Positions 25,457-32,331 of a stretch of DNA of 55,066 nt are shown here, piece by piece (position 1 is the first letter of the stretch; every line of letters starts with the position of its first letter). The notes below the pieces were generated by a model that saw only the letters and a program-made list of their open reading frames with translations, was not told the DNA's origin and ran no database searches. Source of the DNA: Ruminococcus sp. UBA3665 (GTDB lineage Bacteria; Bacillota; Clostridia; Oscillospirales; Ruminococcaceae); contig DFJS01000061.1 of NCBI GenBank assembly GCA_002373165.1, forward strand, positions 1-55,066, written 5' to 3'. Both the position numbers and the translations under genes were made by a program.

Positions 25457-26032
25457 ATGGCAGAAACAAGAAAACATTTCAGTGCATTGCAGATAATTCA
25501 TCAGATTCTGGAACAGCATATTCAGCCGGGCGATCTCTGCATTGATGCCACTGCCGGCCGCGGCAGAGATACGCTGTTTTTATCCGGACTTGCAGGAATT
25601 TCCGGGCATGTGACAGCTTTTGATATCCAGCAGGAAGCCCTCGACAGCACCAGAGCCTTATTAATGCAGAATCAGAGAGAAAATTTTACTCTGATTCTGG
25701 ACAGTCATGCCAATATGCGGCAGTATTTCCAGCCGGAGAGCATTTCCTGCATCACATTCAATTTCGGCTGGCTTCCGGGGGGCGATCATCATATTTTCAC
25801 CAGTCCGGAAAGCAGCATCCAGGCCATCCGGCAGGGACTGGAACTCCTGAAACCGGACGGCATCATGACATTAATTCTCTACTACGGCCGGGAAACGGGC
25901 TTTCAGGAACGTGATGCACTTCTGGCATTTCTGCCGACTCTTGACAGCAGTCTGTATACGGTCATAGAAATGCCGTTTGTCAACCGGCAGAACTGTCCGC
26001 CGATTCCGGCTGTCATCTTCAAAGACAGATGA
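25457..26032 (+). CDS. mnmM: SAM-dependent methyltransferase, MnmM (YtqB) family
   Basis: 191 residues from ATG 25457; AAGGAG seven bases upstream (an in-frame TTG sits one codon earlier). Family marks: IDATAGRGRDTLFLS for the SAM-binding loop, SFDIQ-like TAFDIQQEAL, the long motif ITFNFGWLPGGDHHI, LLKPDGIMTLILYYG and the C-terminal VNRQNCPPIPAVI. YtqB/MnmM methylates the 5-aminomethyl group of wobble 2-thiouridine in tRNA. It overlaps the PglX N-terminal gene by ATGA, an unusual pairing of a tRNA methyltransferase with a DNA methyltransferase half. Confidence 0.85.
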   Translation: MAETRKHFSALQIIHQILEQHIQPGDLCIDATAGRGRDTLFLSGLAGISGHVTAFDIQQEALDSTRALLMQNQRENFTLILDSHANMRQYFQPESISCITFNFGWLPGGDHHIFTSPESSIQAIRQGLELLKPDGIMTLILYYGRETGFQERDALLAFLPTLDSSLYTVIEMPFVNRQNCPPIPAVIFKDR

Positions 26033-28005
26033 CCGGCGAAAATAAACCGCTCCGGACCGCGGCGGTGAAAATCCGGCGTTTTCTGCTGGATTCCGGCACA
26101 GAGACAGAAACAGCTTATTCCTGTTTTCGCTATGCGGCGGCAGATGCCTGCCTGACTGCTCTGGGATTAAACTTTCTTCCGGAACAGATTGTGCCGGAAC
26201 TGGTTCTTCCTGAAAAAACAAAAAATTTATATCCTGCTGTGCAGAATCTTCTGTATGCCAATCTGACAGAGCCTTGTTCCGTTCAGGATCTGGGCTGGCT
26301 GCACCAGTATTATCACGCCGGAGAAAAAGAAAAAATTTTCGCCGGAAAACGGCACAAACAGCTTTCTGAATCTCAGATTCCTGCCGCAACGCAGTTTTTC
26401 ACGCCGGAATGGCTTGTGCATTATATGCTGGAAAATTCGCTGGGCAGACTGTTTCCTCTGGACTGGCTCTGCGCCGATTTTTCTGACAGCGTACCGCAGA
26501 CTGTTTCTCCGGAATCGGTCAGACTGCTTGACCCCTGCGCCGGAACAGGCAATATTTTAATCCGGGCGTTTGACATGTTCCTGAAAATTTATCTCAGCCG
26601 GGGCGAATCGCCGGAAACTGCTGTCCGGAAAATTCTGAAACTGAATCTGTTCGGTCTGGAACTCGACCCCCGCGCCGGAAGCATTGCAGAATTCTCCCTG
26701 ATGCTGAAAGCTCTGGAACAGGATGCTTCTTTTCTGGAATCGGGCATCCGGCCGCATGTGTGTGTATTTTCTCCGGAAGAACCGGAAGGCTCGCTCCGGA
26801 AAAATTCTGAAAATTCCCTTACGGACAGCCTGCTGAAACAGCAATATCAGATTGTCGTGACCAATCCGCCTTACATGAGCAGTTCCGGAATGCCGGACAG
26901 AGTTTTAAAATTCGTCAGAAAACAGTATCCTGAAAGCCGGCGTGATTTATATGCCTGCTTTATCGAACGCTGTTCCGAACTGACATGTCCGGACGGCTTC
27001 TGTGCGCTTCTGACCGTGCAGAACTGGATGTTTCTGCCTTCTTTTGCGGGTCTGCGGAAGAAAATTCTGTCTTCGCACAGAATTCTGCATCTGCTGCATC
27101 TGGGCGCATGTGCATTTGATACGGCCGATGTCGGGACAATTGTGCAGAGTGCCTGCTGGATTATGCAGAAAACTCCTCCCGGCAGTCAGAAGGGGCTGTA
27201 TTATGACCTTTGCCGGTATCCGGATACAGATGCCAAAAAAGAGGCCTTTCTGCATCGTCAGGCCGAATGCTTTGCCGTAAATCAGCAGGAATTTTCCCGG
27301 ATTCCGGACTGTCCGCTTGTCTACAGAGCAACGGAAGAAGTGCTGCAATTATTCCGGCTGCCGAAACTGGGCGATTTTGCCGAGCCAAAGCAGGGCATCA
27401 CCACTTCGGACAATCCCAGGTTTGTCCGTCTGTGGCATGAAGTCGCTTATGATCAGATCTGTTTTGATGCTTCTGATCCGGAACAGGCCAAAAAAAGCCG
27501 GAAAAAATGGTTCCCCTATCACAAAGGCGGCGGCTACCGCAAATGGTATGGCAATCACAGCCATATACTCAATTACGGGGACGGCGGCCGCGAACTGCTG
27601 GCATTTCACAGACAGCTGAACAAACAGCATTCCGGCGGCAGACTCAAGAACAAGCAGTATTATTTCCGCAGTTCAATCACCTGGTCATTCATTGCTAAAA
27701 TGCCAAGTTTCCGGAAAAATCCGGATGGTTTTTTATTCGATGTAGCCGGGTCTTCGCTGTTTGCGGATTCTGAACAGGAACAGAACGCCCTGCTTGCCTT
27801 TCTTTGCAGCAAGCCGGCGGCGTATTTATTATACCTGCTGAATCCTACAATGAATATTCAGGCAAGAGATCTGTATTTTCTGCCGTATTTAAAAACAGAT
27901 TCAGAACAAATTCAGGCACTTGTCCGGGAAAATACGGCACTCTGCCGGGCGGACTGGGACAGCTGCGAAATCAGCTGGAATTTTCAGAAACATCCTTTGC
28001 TGTGA
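26029..28005 (+). CDS. N-terminal and catalytic part of a BREX PglX/BrxX adenine methyltransferase
   Basis: 658 residues. GWLHQYYHAGEKEKIF, PAATQFFTPEWLVHYMLENSLGRL, the SAM motif LDPCAGTGNIL, the catalytic VVTNPPYMSSSGM, FVRKQYPESRRDLYACFIERC, GDFAEPKQGITTSDNPRFVRLW, KWFPYHKGGGYRKWYGN and TWSFIAKM are all PglX landmarks in the normal order. The protein stops at DWDSCEISWNFQKHPLL, the point at which full-length PglX continues with the region encoded separately at 20257-21060. The N-terminal segment before the methyltransferase domain is shortened. PglX deposits N6-methyladenine on a non-palindromic site for BREX phage defence. No other BREX gene is visible. ATGA overlap with mnmM. Confidence 0.88.
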   Translation: MTGENKPLRTAAVKIRRFLLDSGTETETAYSCFRYAAADACLTALGLNFLPEQIVPELVLPEKTKNLYPAVQNLLYANLTEPCSVQDLGWLHQYYHAGEKEKIFAGKRHKQLSESQIPAATQFFTPEWLVHYMLENSLGRLFPLDWLCADFSDSVPQTVSPESVRLLDPCAGTGNILIRAFDMFLKIYLSRGESPETAVRKILKLNLFGLELDPRAGSIAEFSLMLKALEQDASFLESGIRPHVCVFSPEEPEGSLRKNSENSLTDSLLKQQYQIVVTNPPYMSSSGMPDRVLKFVRKQYPESRRDLYACFIERCSELTCPDGFCALLTVQNWMFLPSFAGLRKKILSSHRILHLLHLGACAFDTADVGTIVQSACWIMQKTPPGSQKGLYYDLCRYPDTDAKKEAFLHRQAECFAVNQQEFSRIPDCPLVYRATEEVLQLFRLPKLGDFAEPKQGITTSDNPRFVRLWHEVAYDQICFDASDPEQAKKSRKKWFPYHKGGGYRKWYGNHSHILNYGDGGRELLAFHRQLNKQHSGGRLKNKQYYFRSSITWSFIAKMPSFRKNPDGFLFDVAGSSLFADSEQEQNALLAFLCSKPAAYLLYLLNPTMNIQARDLYFLPYLKTDSEQIQALVRENTALCRADWDSCEISWNFQKHPLL

Positions 28006-28012
28006 ACTTCCG

Positions 28013-28040
28013 GAACAGAATTTTTCTTTCCGCATACTAT
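28013..28040 (+). promoter_or_regulatory. Possible sigma-E-type promoter of the cotJ genes
   Basis: CATACTAT at 28033-28040 resembles the sigma-E -10 box (CATACAnT). The -35 position holds GAACAGA, only a partial match. This is the expected regulator of cotJ in spore formers. Confidence 0.3.
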
Positions 28041-28073
28041 GCAGTATTACAGAGAAAGGAGGAAATTTCTGCT

Positions 28074-28310
28074 ATGATTCTCCATGCATTTGAAAGTCTT
28101 GCCGATGCACCGGAGGAAGAATTTCCGGAAGCTGTCTGCCAGCCTCAGCCGCAGCAGGTCTTTCCGGATGTCACGCCGCCGGGCATGGCCTACGTGCCCT
28201 ACCAGCAGTGGAGCGATACTGTTTACGATGCCCGGACAGGATTCCAGCGCGGTACGCTGTTTCCTGTGCTGGATCTGCCCTTTTCCCAGGCCGGAGGTGA
28301 GTGTTCATGA
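28074..28310 (+). CDS. cotJA: Spore coat-associated protein CotJA
   Basis: 78 residues; AAAGGAGG lies eleven bases before the ATG. The C-terminal half is characteristic of CotJA: PPGMAYVPYQQWSDTVYDA and FQRGTLFPVLDLPF. The N-terminal ~35 residues are acidic and Pro-rich, as is usual. In Bacillus, CotJA and CotJC depend on each other for assembly into the inner spore coat. It overlaps cotJB by ATGA. Confidence 0.88.
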   Translation: MILHAFESLADAPEEEFPEAVCQPQPQQVFPDVTPPGMAYVPYQQWSDTVYDARTGFQRGTLFPVLDLPFSQAGGECS

Positions 28311-28561
28311 ACCGCCGCGCTCAGCTGACTAACCTGATTCAGAAATATGATTTTGCGCTGTATGATCTGATGCTGTATCTGGATACGCATACCCAGTGCC
28401 GCGAAGCACTGGCTTTGTTCCGGAAATATCAGGAACAGCGGGAAAAAGCTGTCCGGGAATATGTTTCCCGGTTCGGACCGATGCAGGCTCTGCACCAGCA
28501 GAACGACCAAGAATGGGACTGGGGCAAAGGCCCTTATCCGTGGGAAAAGGAGGCGAATTAA
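28307..28561 (+). CDS. cotJB: Spore coat protein CotJB
   Basis: 84 residues from ATG 28307 (GGAGG nine bases before). Landmarks are ALYDLMLYLDTH, CREALALFRKY and the C-terminal WDWGKGPYPWEKEAN, which ends the family. Probable structural component of the coat; the partner CotJC is broken in this genome. Confidence 0.88.
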   Translation: MNRRAQLTNLIQKYDFALYDLMLYLDTHTQCREALALFRKYQEQREKAVREYVSRFGPMQALHQQNDQEWDWGKGPYPWEKEAN

Positions 28562-28567
28562 CCTGCC

Positions 28568-28678
28568 ATGTGGAGTTATGAGAAAAAATTGCAGTATCCG
28601 GTCAGAATCAAGCGGCCGGACCCCCGTACGGCAAAAATTATCATGAGTCAGATCGGCGGGCCGGATTGCAGCACCTGA
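28568..28678 (+). pseudogene. cotJC: 5' fragment of cotJC (Mn-catalase-like coat protein), interrupted
   Basis: MWSYEKKLQYPVRIKRPDP through AKIIMSQIGGPD is the CotJC N-terminus; the frame then runs into foreign sequence (CST, stop). CotJC is normally about 190 residues and resembles manganese catalase. The break coincides with the left att site of the recombinase element, and the rest resumes at 31565. Confidence 0.88.
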
Positions 28679-28680
28679 TA
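28641..28680 (+). other. Left attachment junction (attL) of the recombinase element
   Basis: cotJC sequence up to the GG core at 28658-28659, then GGA-T-TGCA-GCAC-CTGATA (28663-28680). This arm is the inverted complement of TATCAG-TTTT-TGCA-G-TCC at the other junction, with the same spacing, so the two arms rejoin into one dyad-symmetric attP. Confidence 0.8.
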
Positions 28681-28744
28681 AAAAATTTCATGCTTATATT
28701 ATGGCTATCAGAAAAAGCAATCACGTGCTATCAGAAATATCAAT

Positions 28745-28773
28745 TTGACAAATTCCCGGAACTGTGCTATGAT
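28745..28773 (+). promoter_or_regulatory. Promoter of the LysR-type gene
   Basis: TTGACA, 17 nt ending TGC, TATGAT. Downstream lies GGGAGGA, then ATGTTATGA, a two-codon reading frame whose stop overlaps the LysR start (28817-28825). Confidence 0.85.
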
Positions 28774-28821
28774 GATAACATAGTAAACAGATAGGAATAA
28801 TCCGGGAGGACGTTAGATGTT

Positions 28822-29751
28822 ATGACTTTACAGCAGATTTATTATATCCTGACCATCGCCGAAAGCAAGTCGATGAACAAAGCCGCCGAAAAACTTTATA
28901 TTGCCCAGCCGACTCTGACCAGCGTAGTCAAAGAAGTGGAGCAGGAAATCGGCATTCCCATTTTTTTCAGAACCCACCGCGGCGTGACCGTCACCAGCGA
29001 GGGAGAAAAATTTATCTCTTCCGTGCGCAGTCTCTACCAGCAATACCAGGAAATCCGGAATCAGTACAGCGAAAACGGCACGTTCCGGAGAAAATTCAGC
29101 GTTTCCATGCAGCATTATTCTTTTGCCGTCCAGGCCTTTATCGAAGCCGTCCGCAGCTGCAAAACGGCTGAATTTGATCTGTGCATCCGGGAAACAAGAA
29201 CGCTGAATGTTATCCGCGATGTGGGCGCAATGAAAAGCGAAATCGGCATTTTATACATGAGTGAACAAAACCGCCGCGTCATTTCCCGGCTGCTGAAAGA
29301 ACAGGAACTGGATTTTCATCTGTTAATCCAATGTCCTGCCTGTGTGTATCTTTCCAAACAGCATCCGCTGGCGCAGGAAGAAGCCCTGACGTTAAGTCAG
29401 CTGGAAGAATATCCCTGCCTGTCGTTTGAACAGGGCACAGATGCCGAGTTCTATTTTGCCGAGGAAATGCTGAGTGAACATATTTTCCAGAAAACCATCA
29501 AGGCCAGCGACAGAGCTACTATGATGAATCTGCTGGAAGGCCTCAACGGCTACACACTATGTTCCAGCATATTCAATGAACGCCTGAGTAATCATCAGTT
29601 CCGGGTGATTCCGTTCCGGCCGGACGGAGAAGAGCAGAACCTCATGATGGAAATCGGCTATATTACAAAGAAAAATGCACCTTTGAGCAGTATGGGAAAA
29701 CAATTTATAGAAGAAATGCAAAAAGGACTGAAAGAATCTTCAGTATCCTGA
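28822..29751 (+). CDS. LysR-family transcriptional regulator carried by the element
   Basis: 309 residues. The N-terminal winged helix-turn-helix (YYILTIAESKSMNKAAEKLYIAQPTLT, residues 7-33, then LEQEIG-like KEVEQEIGIPIFFR) is classical. The effector domain (about 90-300) shows CPACVYLSKQHPLA and LEEYPCLSFEQGTD of the substrate-binding fold. The ligand is unknown. As element cargo it could control the recombinase, the small leftward gene or host genes. A dedicated consensus promoter drives it, and start selection may be coupled to an overlapping mini-frame. Confidence 0.85.
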   Translation: MTLQQIYYILTIAESKSMNKAAEKLYIAQPTLTSVVKEVEQEIGIPIFFRTHRGVTVTSEGEKFISSVRSLYQQYQEIRNQYSENGTFRRKFSVSMQHYSFAVQAFIEAVRSCKTAEFDLCIRETRTLNVIRDVGAMKSEIGILYMSEQNRRVISRLLKEQELDFHLLIQCPACVYLSKQHPLAQEEALTLSQLEEYPCLSFEQGTDAEFYFAEEMLSEHIFQKTIKASDRATMMNLLEGLNGYTLCSSIFNERLSNHQFRVIPFRPDGEEQNLMMEIGYITKKNAPLSSMGKQFIEEMQKGLKESSVS

Positions 29752-29768
29752 TTATAACAAGCAGAAAA

Positions 29769-29960
29769 TTATGCGCCGGATTTCAGAATGCATTCTTCCA
29801 GAACAGAACGATCTGCCGGGTAATTCTGCCATACTCTCCCGATTGTTTCTGCCAGATTCCGGCTGATGCGTTCTGTGATGAGTTTCTTTTCCTCCGCAGT
29901 CAGGGAACGGAACGGCACAGTTCTGCCGTCAGGCAGACAGACCCAGCTTTCAGAAATCAT
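29769..29960 (-). CDS. Small hypothetical protein of the element
   Basis: 63 residues from ATG 29960 (GAGGTGA seven bases upstream; a TTG two codons earlier is less well placed). Charged and helical: LTAEEKKLITERISRNLAETIGRVWQNYPAD. It has no recognised domain. Placed divergently from the recombinase and converging on LysR, it could be an excision or directionality factor by position and size, but nothing in the sequence proves it. Confidence 0.55.
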   Translation of the reverse strand: MISESWVCLPDGRTVPFRSLTAEEKKLITERISRNLAETIGRVWQNYPADRSVLEECILKSGA

Positions 29961-30023
29961 AAACAATCACCTCGTTTCAGCCTATGCAGATGAAATTTTG
30001 TCCTATGAATTTTCCGCAGACGG

Positions 30024-30052
30024 TTGACAAATCCGCAATTTTATGCTATCAT
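30024..30052 (+). promoter_or_regulatory. Promoter of the serine recombinase
   Basis: TTGACA, 17 nt ending ATGC, TATCAT. The ~100-base leader contains a nine-base-pair hairpin, ATCCGTCCG / CGGACGGAT (30106-30132), ending eleven bases before AGGAGG. Confidence 0.8.
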
Positions 30053-30158
30053 AATCACAGGTGCTGTTTCATATATTTTTCTATCAAGAAGCATCCGCTG
30101 TAAAAATCCGTCCGCTGAAAAACCGGACGGATGTATTTATCTCAGGAGGTGTTTTTTT

Positions 30159-31541
30159 ATGAAGACTGCCGCGGCATATATCCGGGTCAGCACCGACGAC
30201 CAGACAGAATATTCTCCGGAAAGTCAGCGAAAAGCCGTCATCGCCTATGCCAGACAGCATGATATGCTCATCCCGGAAGAGTTTATCTTCACGGACGAAG
30301 GCCTCTCCGGCCGGAATACAAAACGTCCGGCCTTTCAGAAGATGATCTGCATGGCAAAGAAAAAGCCTGCTTTGTTTGAGATTATTCTTGTCTGGAAATT
30401 CTCACGCTTTGCCCGGAACAGAGAGGACAGTATTGTGTATAAATCCATGCTGCGGAAACAGTGCGGCATTGAGGTCATTTCTGTTTCGGAACAGCTCGGC
30501 GAAGACAAAATTTCGGTTCTGATGGAAGCTCTGCTGGAAGCTATGGACGAATATTACAGCATCAATCTGGCCGAAGAAGTCACCAGGGGTATGACGGAAA
30601 AAGCCCACAGGGGCGGCGTTCTGGGCGGTCAGCCGTTCGGCTACAGAGCCGAACACGGAAAAATTCTGATCGATGAGGAACAGGCACAGACCGTCCGGAA
30701 AATTTTTTTTGATTTCAATGCCGGCATTTCCATGCGGCATATCGCCAGTGCCCTGAATGCTTCCGGCATCCGGACAAAATGCGGAAATTTATGGGAACAG
30801 CGCGGAATAGAATATCTGCTCCGAAATACTGCCTATCTTGGCAAATCGCACTGGACTCCGCAGGCAGAAAAGACAATTACGGCAGATTCGCACGAAGCAA
30901 TTATTCCGGAAGAAGAATTTGCTCAGGCGCAGGAACGCCTTGCTGCATGGAAACAGATGTATTCTTACAAAGCCCATCCGCAGCACGGAAGGCCGTTCAT
31001 GCTGAAAGGCCTCTGCCGATGCAGCAGCTGCGGCGCGACTCTCGTCCGGAACGGTCAAAAAGGTGTGCAGTGTCATCGCTATCTCACGGGGAAATGTCAG
31101 ACATCGCATTTCATCACGCTGGAAAAACTTAATGCGCTGGTTCTGCACCAGATGCAGGAAGATTTTGAAACATCCGGAATAGTTTCACCTGTGACTCTGT
31201 CAGACTGCCGGAACGCGGATTCCGGCGCACTGGAAGCACAGCTGAAAAACCTCCGCCGGAAAATGCAGCGCATCCGGGAAGCTTATACTGCCGGAGTTGA
31301 TACGCTGGAAGAATATCAGAAACAAAAAACTGTGATACAGGAACAGATTGATGCCGTTCAGGAATTAATTCCGGCACAGACACTCTCCCCCGTACAGGCG
31401 AAATCTTCCGTTCAGACAGGACTGCTGATTGCACAGTCCGCCGTCTCCGAGGCACTCAAAAACGAAGTGCTTCATACATTGATTCAGAAAATTGTCTTTG
31501 ACAGAGAAAACAACAGGGCAGATATTTTTTATTTATTTTAA
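30159..31541 (+). CDS. Large serine recombinase (SpoIVCA-like)
   Basis: 460 residues from ATG 30159 with AGGAGG nine bases upstream. Resolvase domain: YIRVSTDDQ with nucleophile Ser11, LVWKFSRFARNRED, EAMDEYYSINLAEEVTRGM. Recombinase domain: GGQPFGYRAEHGKI and VRKIFFDFNAGISMRHIASALNASGI. Zinc ribbon: CRCSSCGATLVRNGQ...CHRYLTGKC. A coiled-coil about 385-430 follows. It should integrate and excise the element between attB (in cotJC) and attP by paired double-strand breaks at the GG core. The gene ends in the base before the right att arm. Confidence 0.92.
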   Translation: MKTAAAYIRVSTDDQTEYSPESQRKAVIAYARQHDMLIPEEFIFTDEGLSGRNTKRPAFQKMICMAKKKPALFEIILVWKFSRFARNREDSIVYKSMLRKQCGIEVISVSEQLGEDKISVLMEALLEAMDEYYSINLAEEVTRGMTEKAHRGGVLGGQPFGYRAEHGKILIDEEQAQTVRKIFFDFNAGISMRHIASALNASGIRTKCGNLWEQRGIEYLLRNTAYLGKSHWTPQAEKTITADSHEAIIPEEEFAQAQERLAAWKQMYSYKAHPQHGRPFMLKGLCRCSSCGATLVRNGQKGVQCHRYLTGKCQTSHFITLEKLNALVLHQMQEDFETSGIVSPVTLSDCRNADSGALEAQLKNLRRKMQRIREAYTAGVDTLEEYQKQKTVIQEQIDAVQELIPAQTLSPVQAKSSVQTGLLIAQSAVSEALKNEVLHTLIQKIVFDRENNRADIFYLF

Positions 31542-31580
31542 TATCAGTTTTTGCAGTCCGGCGGTGCGGACGGAGAATTA
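31542..31580 (+). other. Right attachment junction (attR) of the recombinase element
   Basis: TATCAG-TTTT-TGCA-G-TCC (31542-31559), the eight-base centre GGCGGTGC with GG core 31563-31564, then cotJC sequence GGACGGAGAATTA. The left junction centre is GGCGGGCC, which gives the element boundaries to within a few bases. Confidence 0.8.
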
Positions 31581-31682
31581 ACGGCCTCACTGCGCTATCT
31601 GAACCAGCGGTACGCCATGCCCACGGATGAAATCAAAGGTCTGCTGACAGATATCGGTACAGAAGAGTCTGCACCTGCATGA
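31554..31682 (+). pseudogene. cotJC: Internal fragment of cotJC, with the 3' part of the gene missing
   Basis: From the GG core the frame reads GADGELTASLRYLNQRYAMP...IKGLLTDIGTEE, the normal continuation of CotJC. It then diverges (SAPA, stop at 31680-31682) where the family has ELAHLEM. The remaining ~120 residues are absent before the PAP2 gene. Excision of the element would restore only a 69-codon frame, so cotJC looks permanently lost in this strain. Confidence 0.85.
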
Positions 31683-31709
31683 AAGAAATCAAAAAGGAGT
31701 TTTTTTATC

Positions 31710-32252
31710 ATGGATTTTAAAATTTTATATCTGATTCAGGAATATCTGCGCTGTGATATTCTGGATATCATCATGCCTGTCATCACGCGGCTTGGCAGTG
31801 CCGGAATTATCTGGATTTTATGGGCATTTGTGCTGATTTTTCTGAAAAAATACAGACTTTGCGGCATCAAGATGCTGGCCGGAATGCTGACAGGCCTGAT
31901 GATAGGAAATTTTATTCTGAAAAATCTGATTGCCCGTGACCGTCCCTGCTGGATTGATTCTGAAATTGCTATGCTGGTTGCCATCCCGGCGGATTATTCT
32001 TTTCCGTCAGGGCATACGCTGGCATCCGTCATTTCGGCTGTGATTCTGATGCAGGAAGACAAAAAACTAGGCATTCTGGCGGTAATTCTGGCGGCACTGA
32101 TTGCCTTTTCCCGGATGTATCTGTTTGTTCATTTTCCGACAGATATTTTCGGCGGAATGCTTCTGGGGCTGGCAATCGGCTTTTCTGTGAATCCTGTCTG
32201 GAACCGGATTTCTGATTTTCTGAAAAAACAAAAAGCTTCTCCGCACAATTGA
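31710..32252 (+). CDS. PAP2-family membrane phosphatase
   Basis: 180 residues, about five membrane helices. All three phosphatase motifs are visible: KNLIARDRP (motif 1), PSGHT (motif 2, catalytic His) and SRMYLFVHFPTD (motif 3). Such enzymes dephosphorylate undecaprenyl pyrophosphate, phosphatidylglycerophosphate or similar lipids on the outer leaflet. AAGGAG lies thirteen to eighteen bases before the ATG. No own promoter was seen; it stands just after the cotJC remnant. Its stop codon is part of the next -35 box. Confidence 0.88.
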   Translation: MDFKILYLIQEYLRCDILDIIMPVITRLGSAGIIWILWAFVLIFLKKYRLCGIKMLAGMLTGLMIGNFILKNLIARDRPCWIDSEIAMLVAIPADYSFPSGHTLASVISAVILMQEDKKLGILAVILAALIAFSRMYLFVHFPTDIFGGMLLGLAIGFSVNPVWNRISDFLKKQKASPHN

Positions 32253-32277
32253 CAAATGCCGAAAAATATGCTATGAT
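32249..32277 (+). promoter_or_regulatory. Promoter of gltX and the following genes
   Basis: TTGACA (its TGA is the PAP2 stop codon), 17 nt ending ATGC, TATGAT, 55 bases before ATG 32332. Confidence 0.85.
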
Positions 32278-32331
32278 AAAGATATATTAAAATTTATTTT
32301 TATTTTACAGAAAGCAGAAGTGATTATCATT

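Larger units (their letters stand above)
28659..31563 (+). mobile_element. 2.9-kb serine-recombinase element inserted in cotJC
   Basis: Between the two GG cores lie 2,905 bases carrying a LysR-type regulator, a small leftward gene and a SpoIVCA-like large serine recombinase whose stop abuts the right att arm. cotJC sequence continues in frame across the joined ends (SQIGG + ADGELTASLRYL). There is no transposase, conjugation or phage structural gene, so it is a minimal element, in layout similar to skin-type elements that interrupt sporulation genes. Confidence 0.85.

Noticed and set aside
20257..28005. A complete BREX locus
   Set aside because: Only the two PglX parts are present; none of the neighbours is a BrxA, BrxB, BrxC, BrxL or PglZ protein.
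27804..28073. An extended CotJA reading frame starting within the PglX N-terminal gene
   Set aside because: The conserved CotJA protein starts at 28074 behind AAAGGAGG; the extension is the shadow of the upstream gene.
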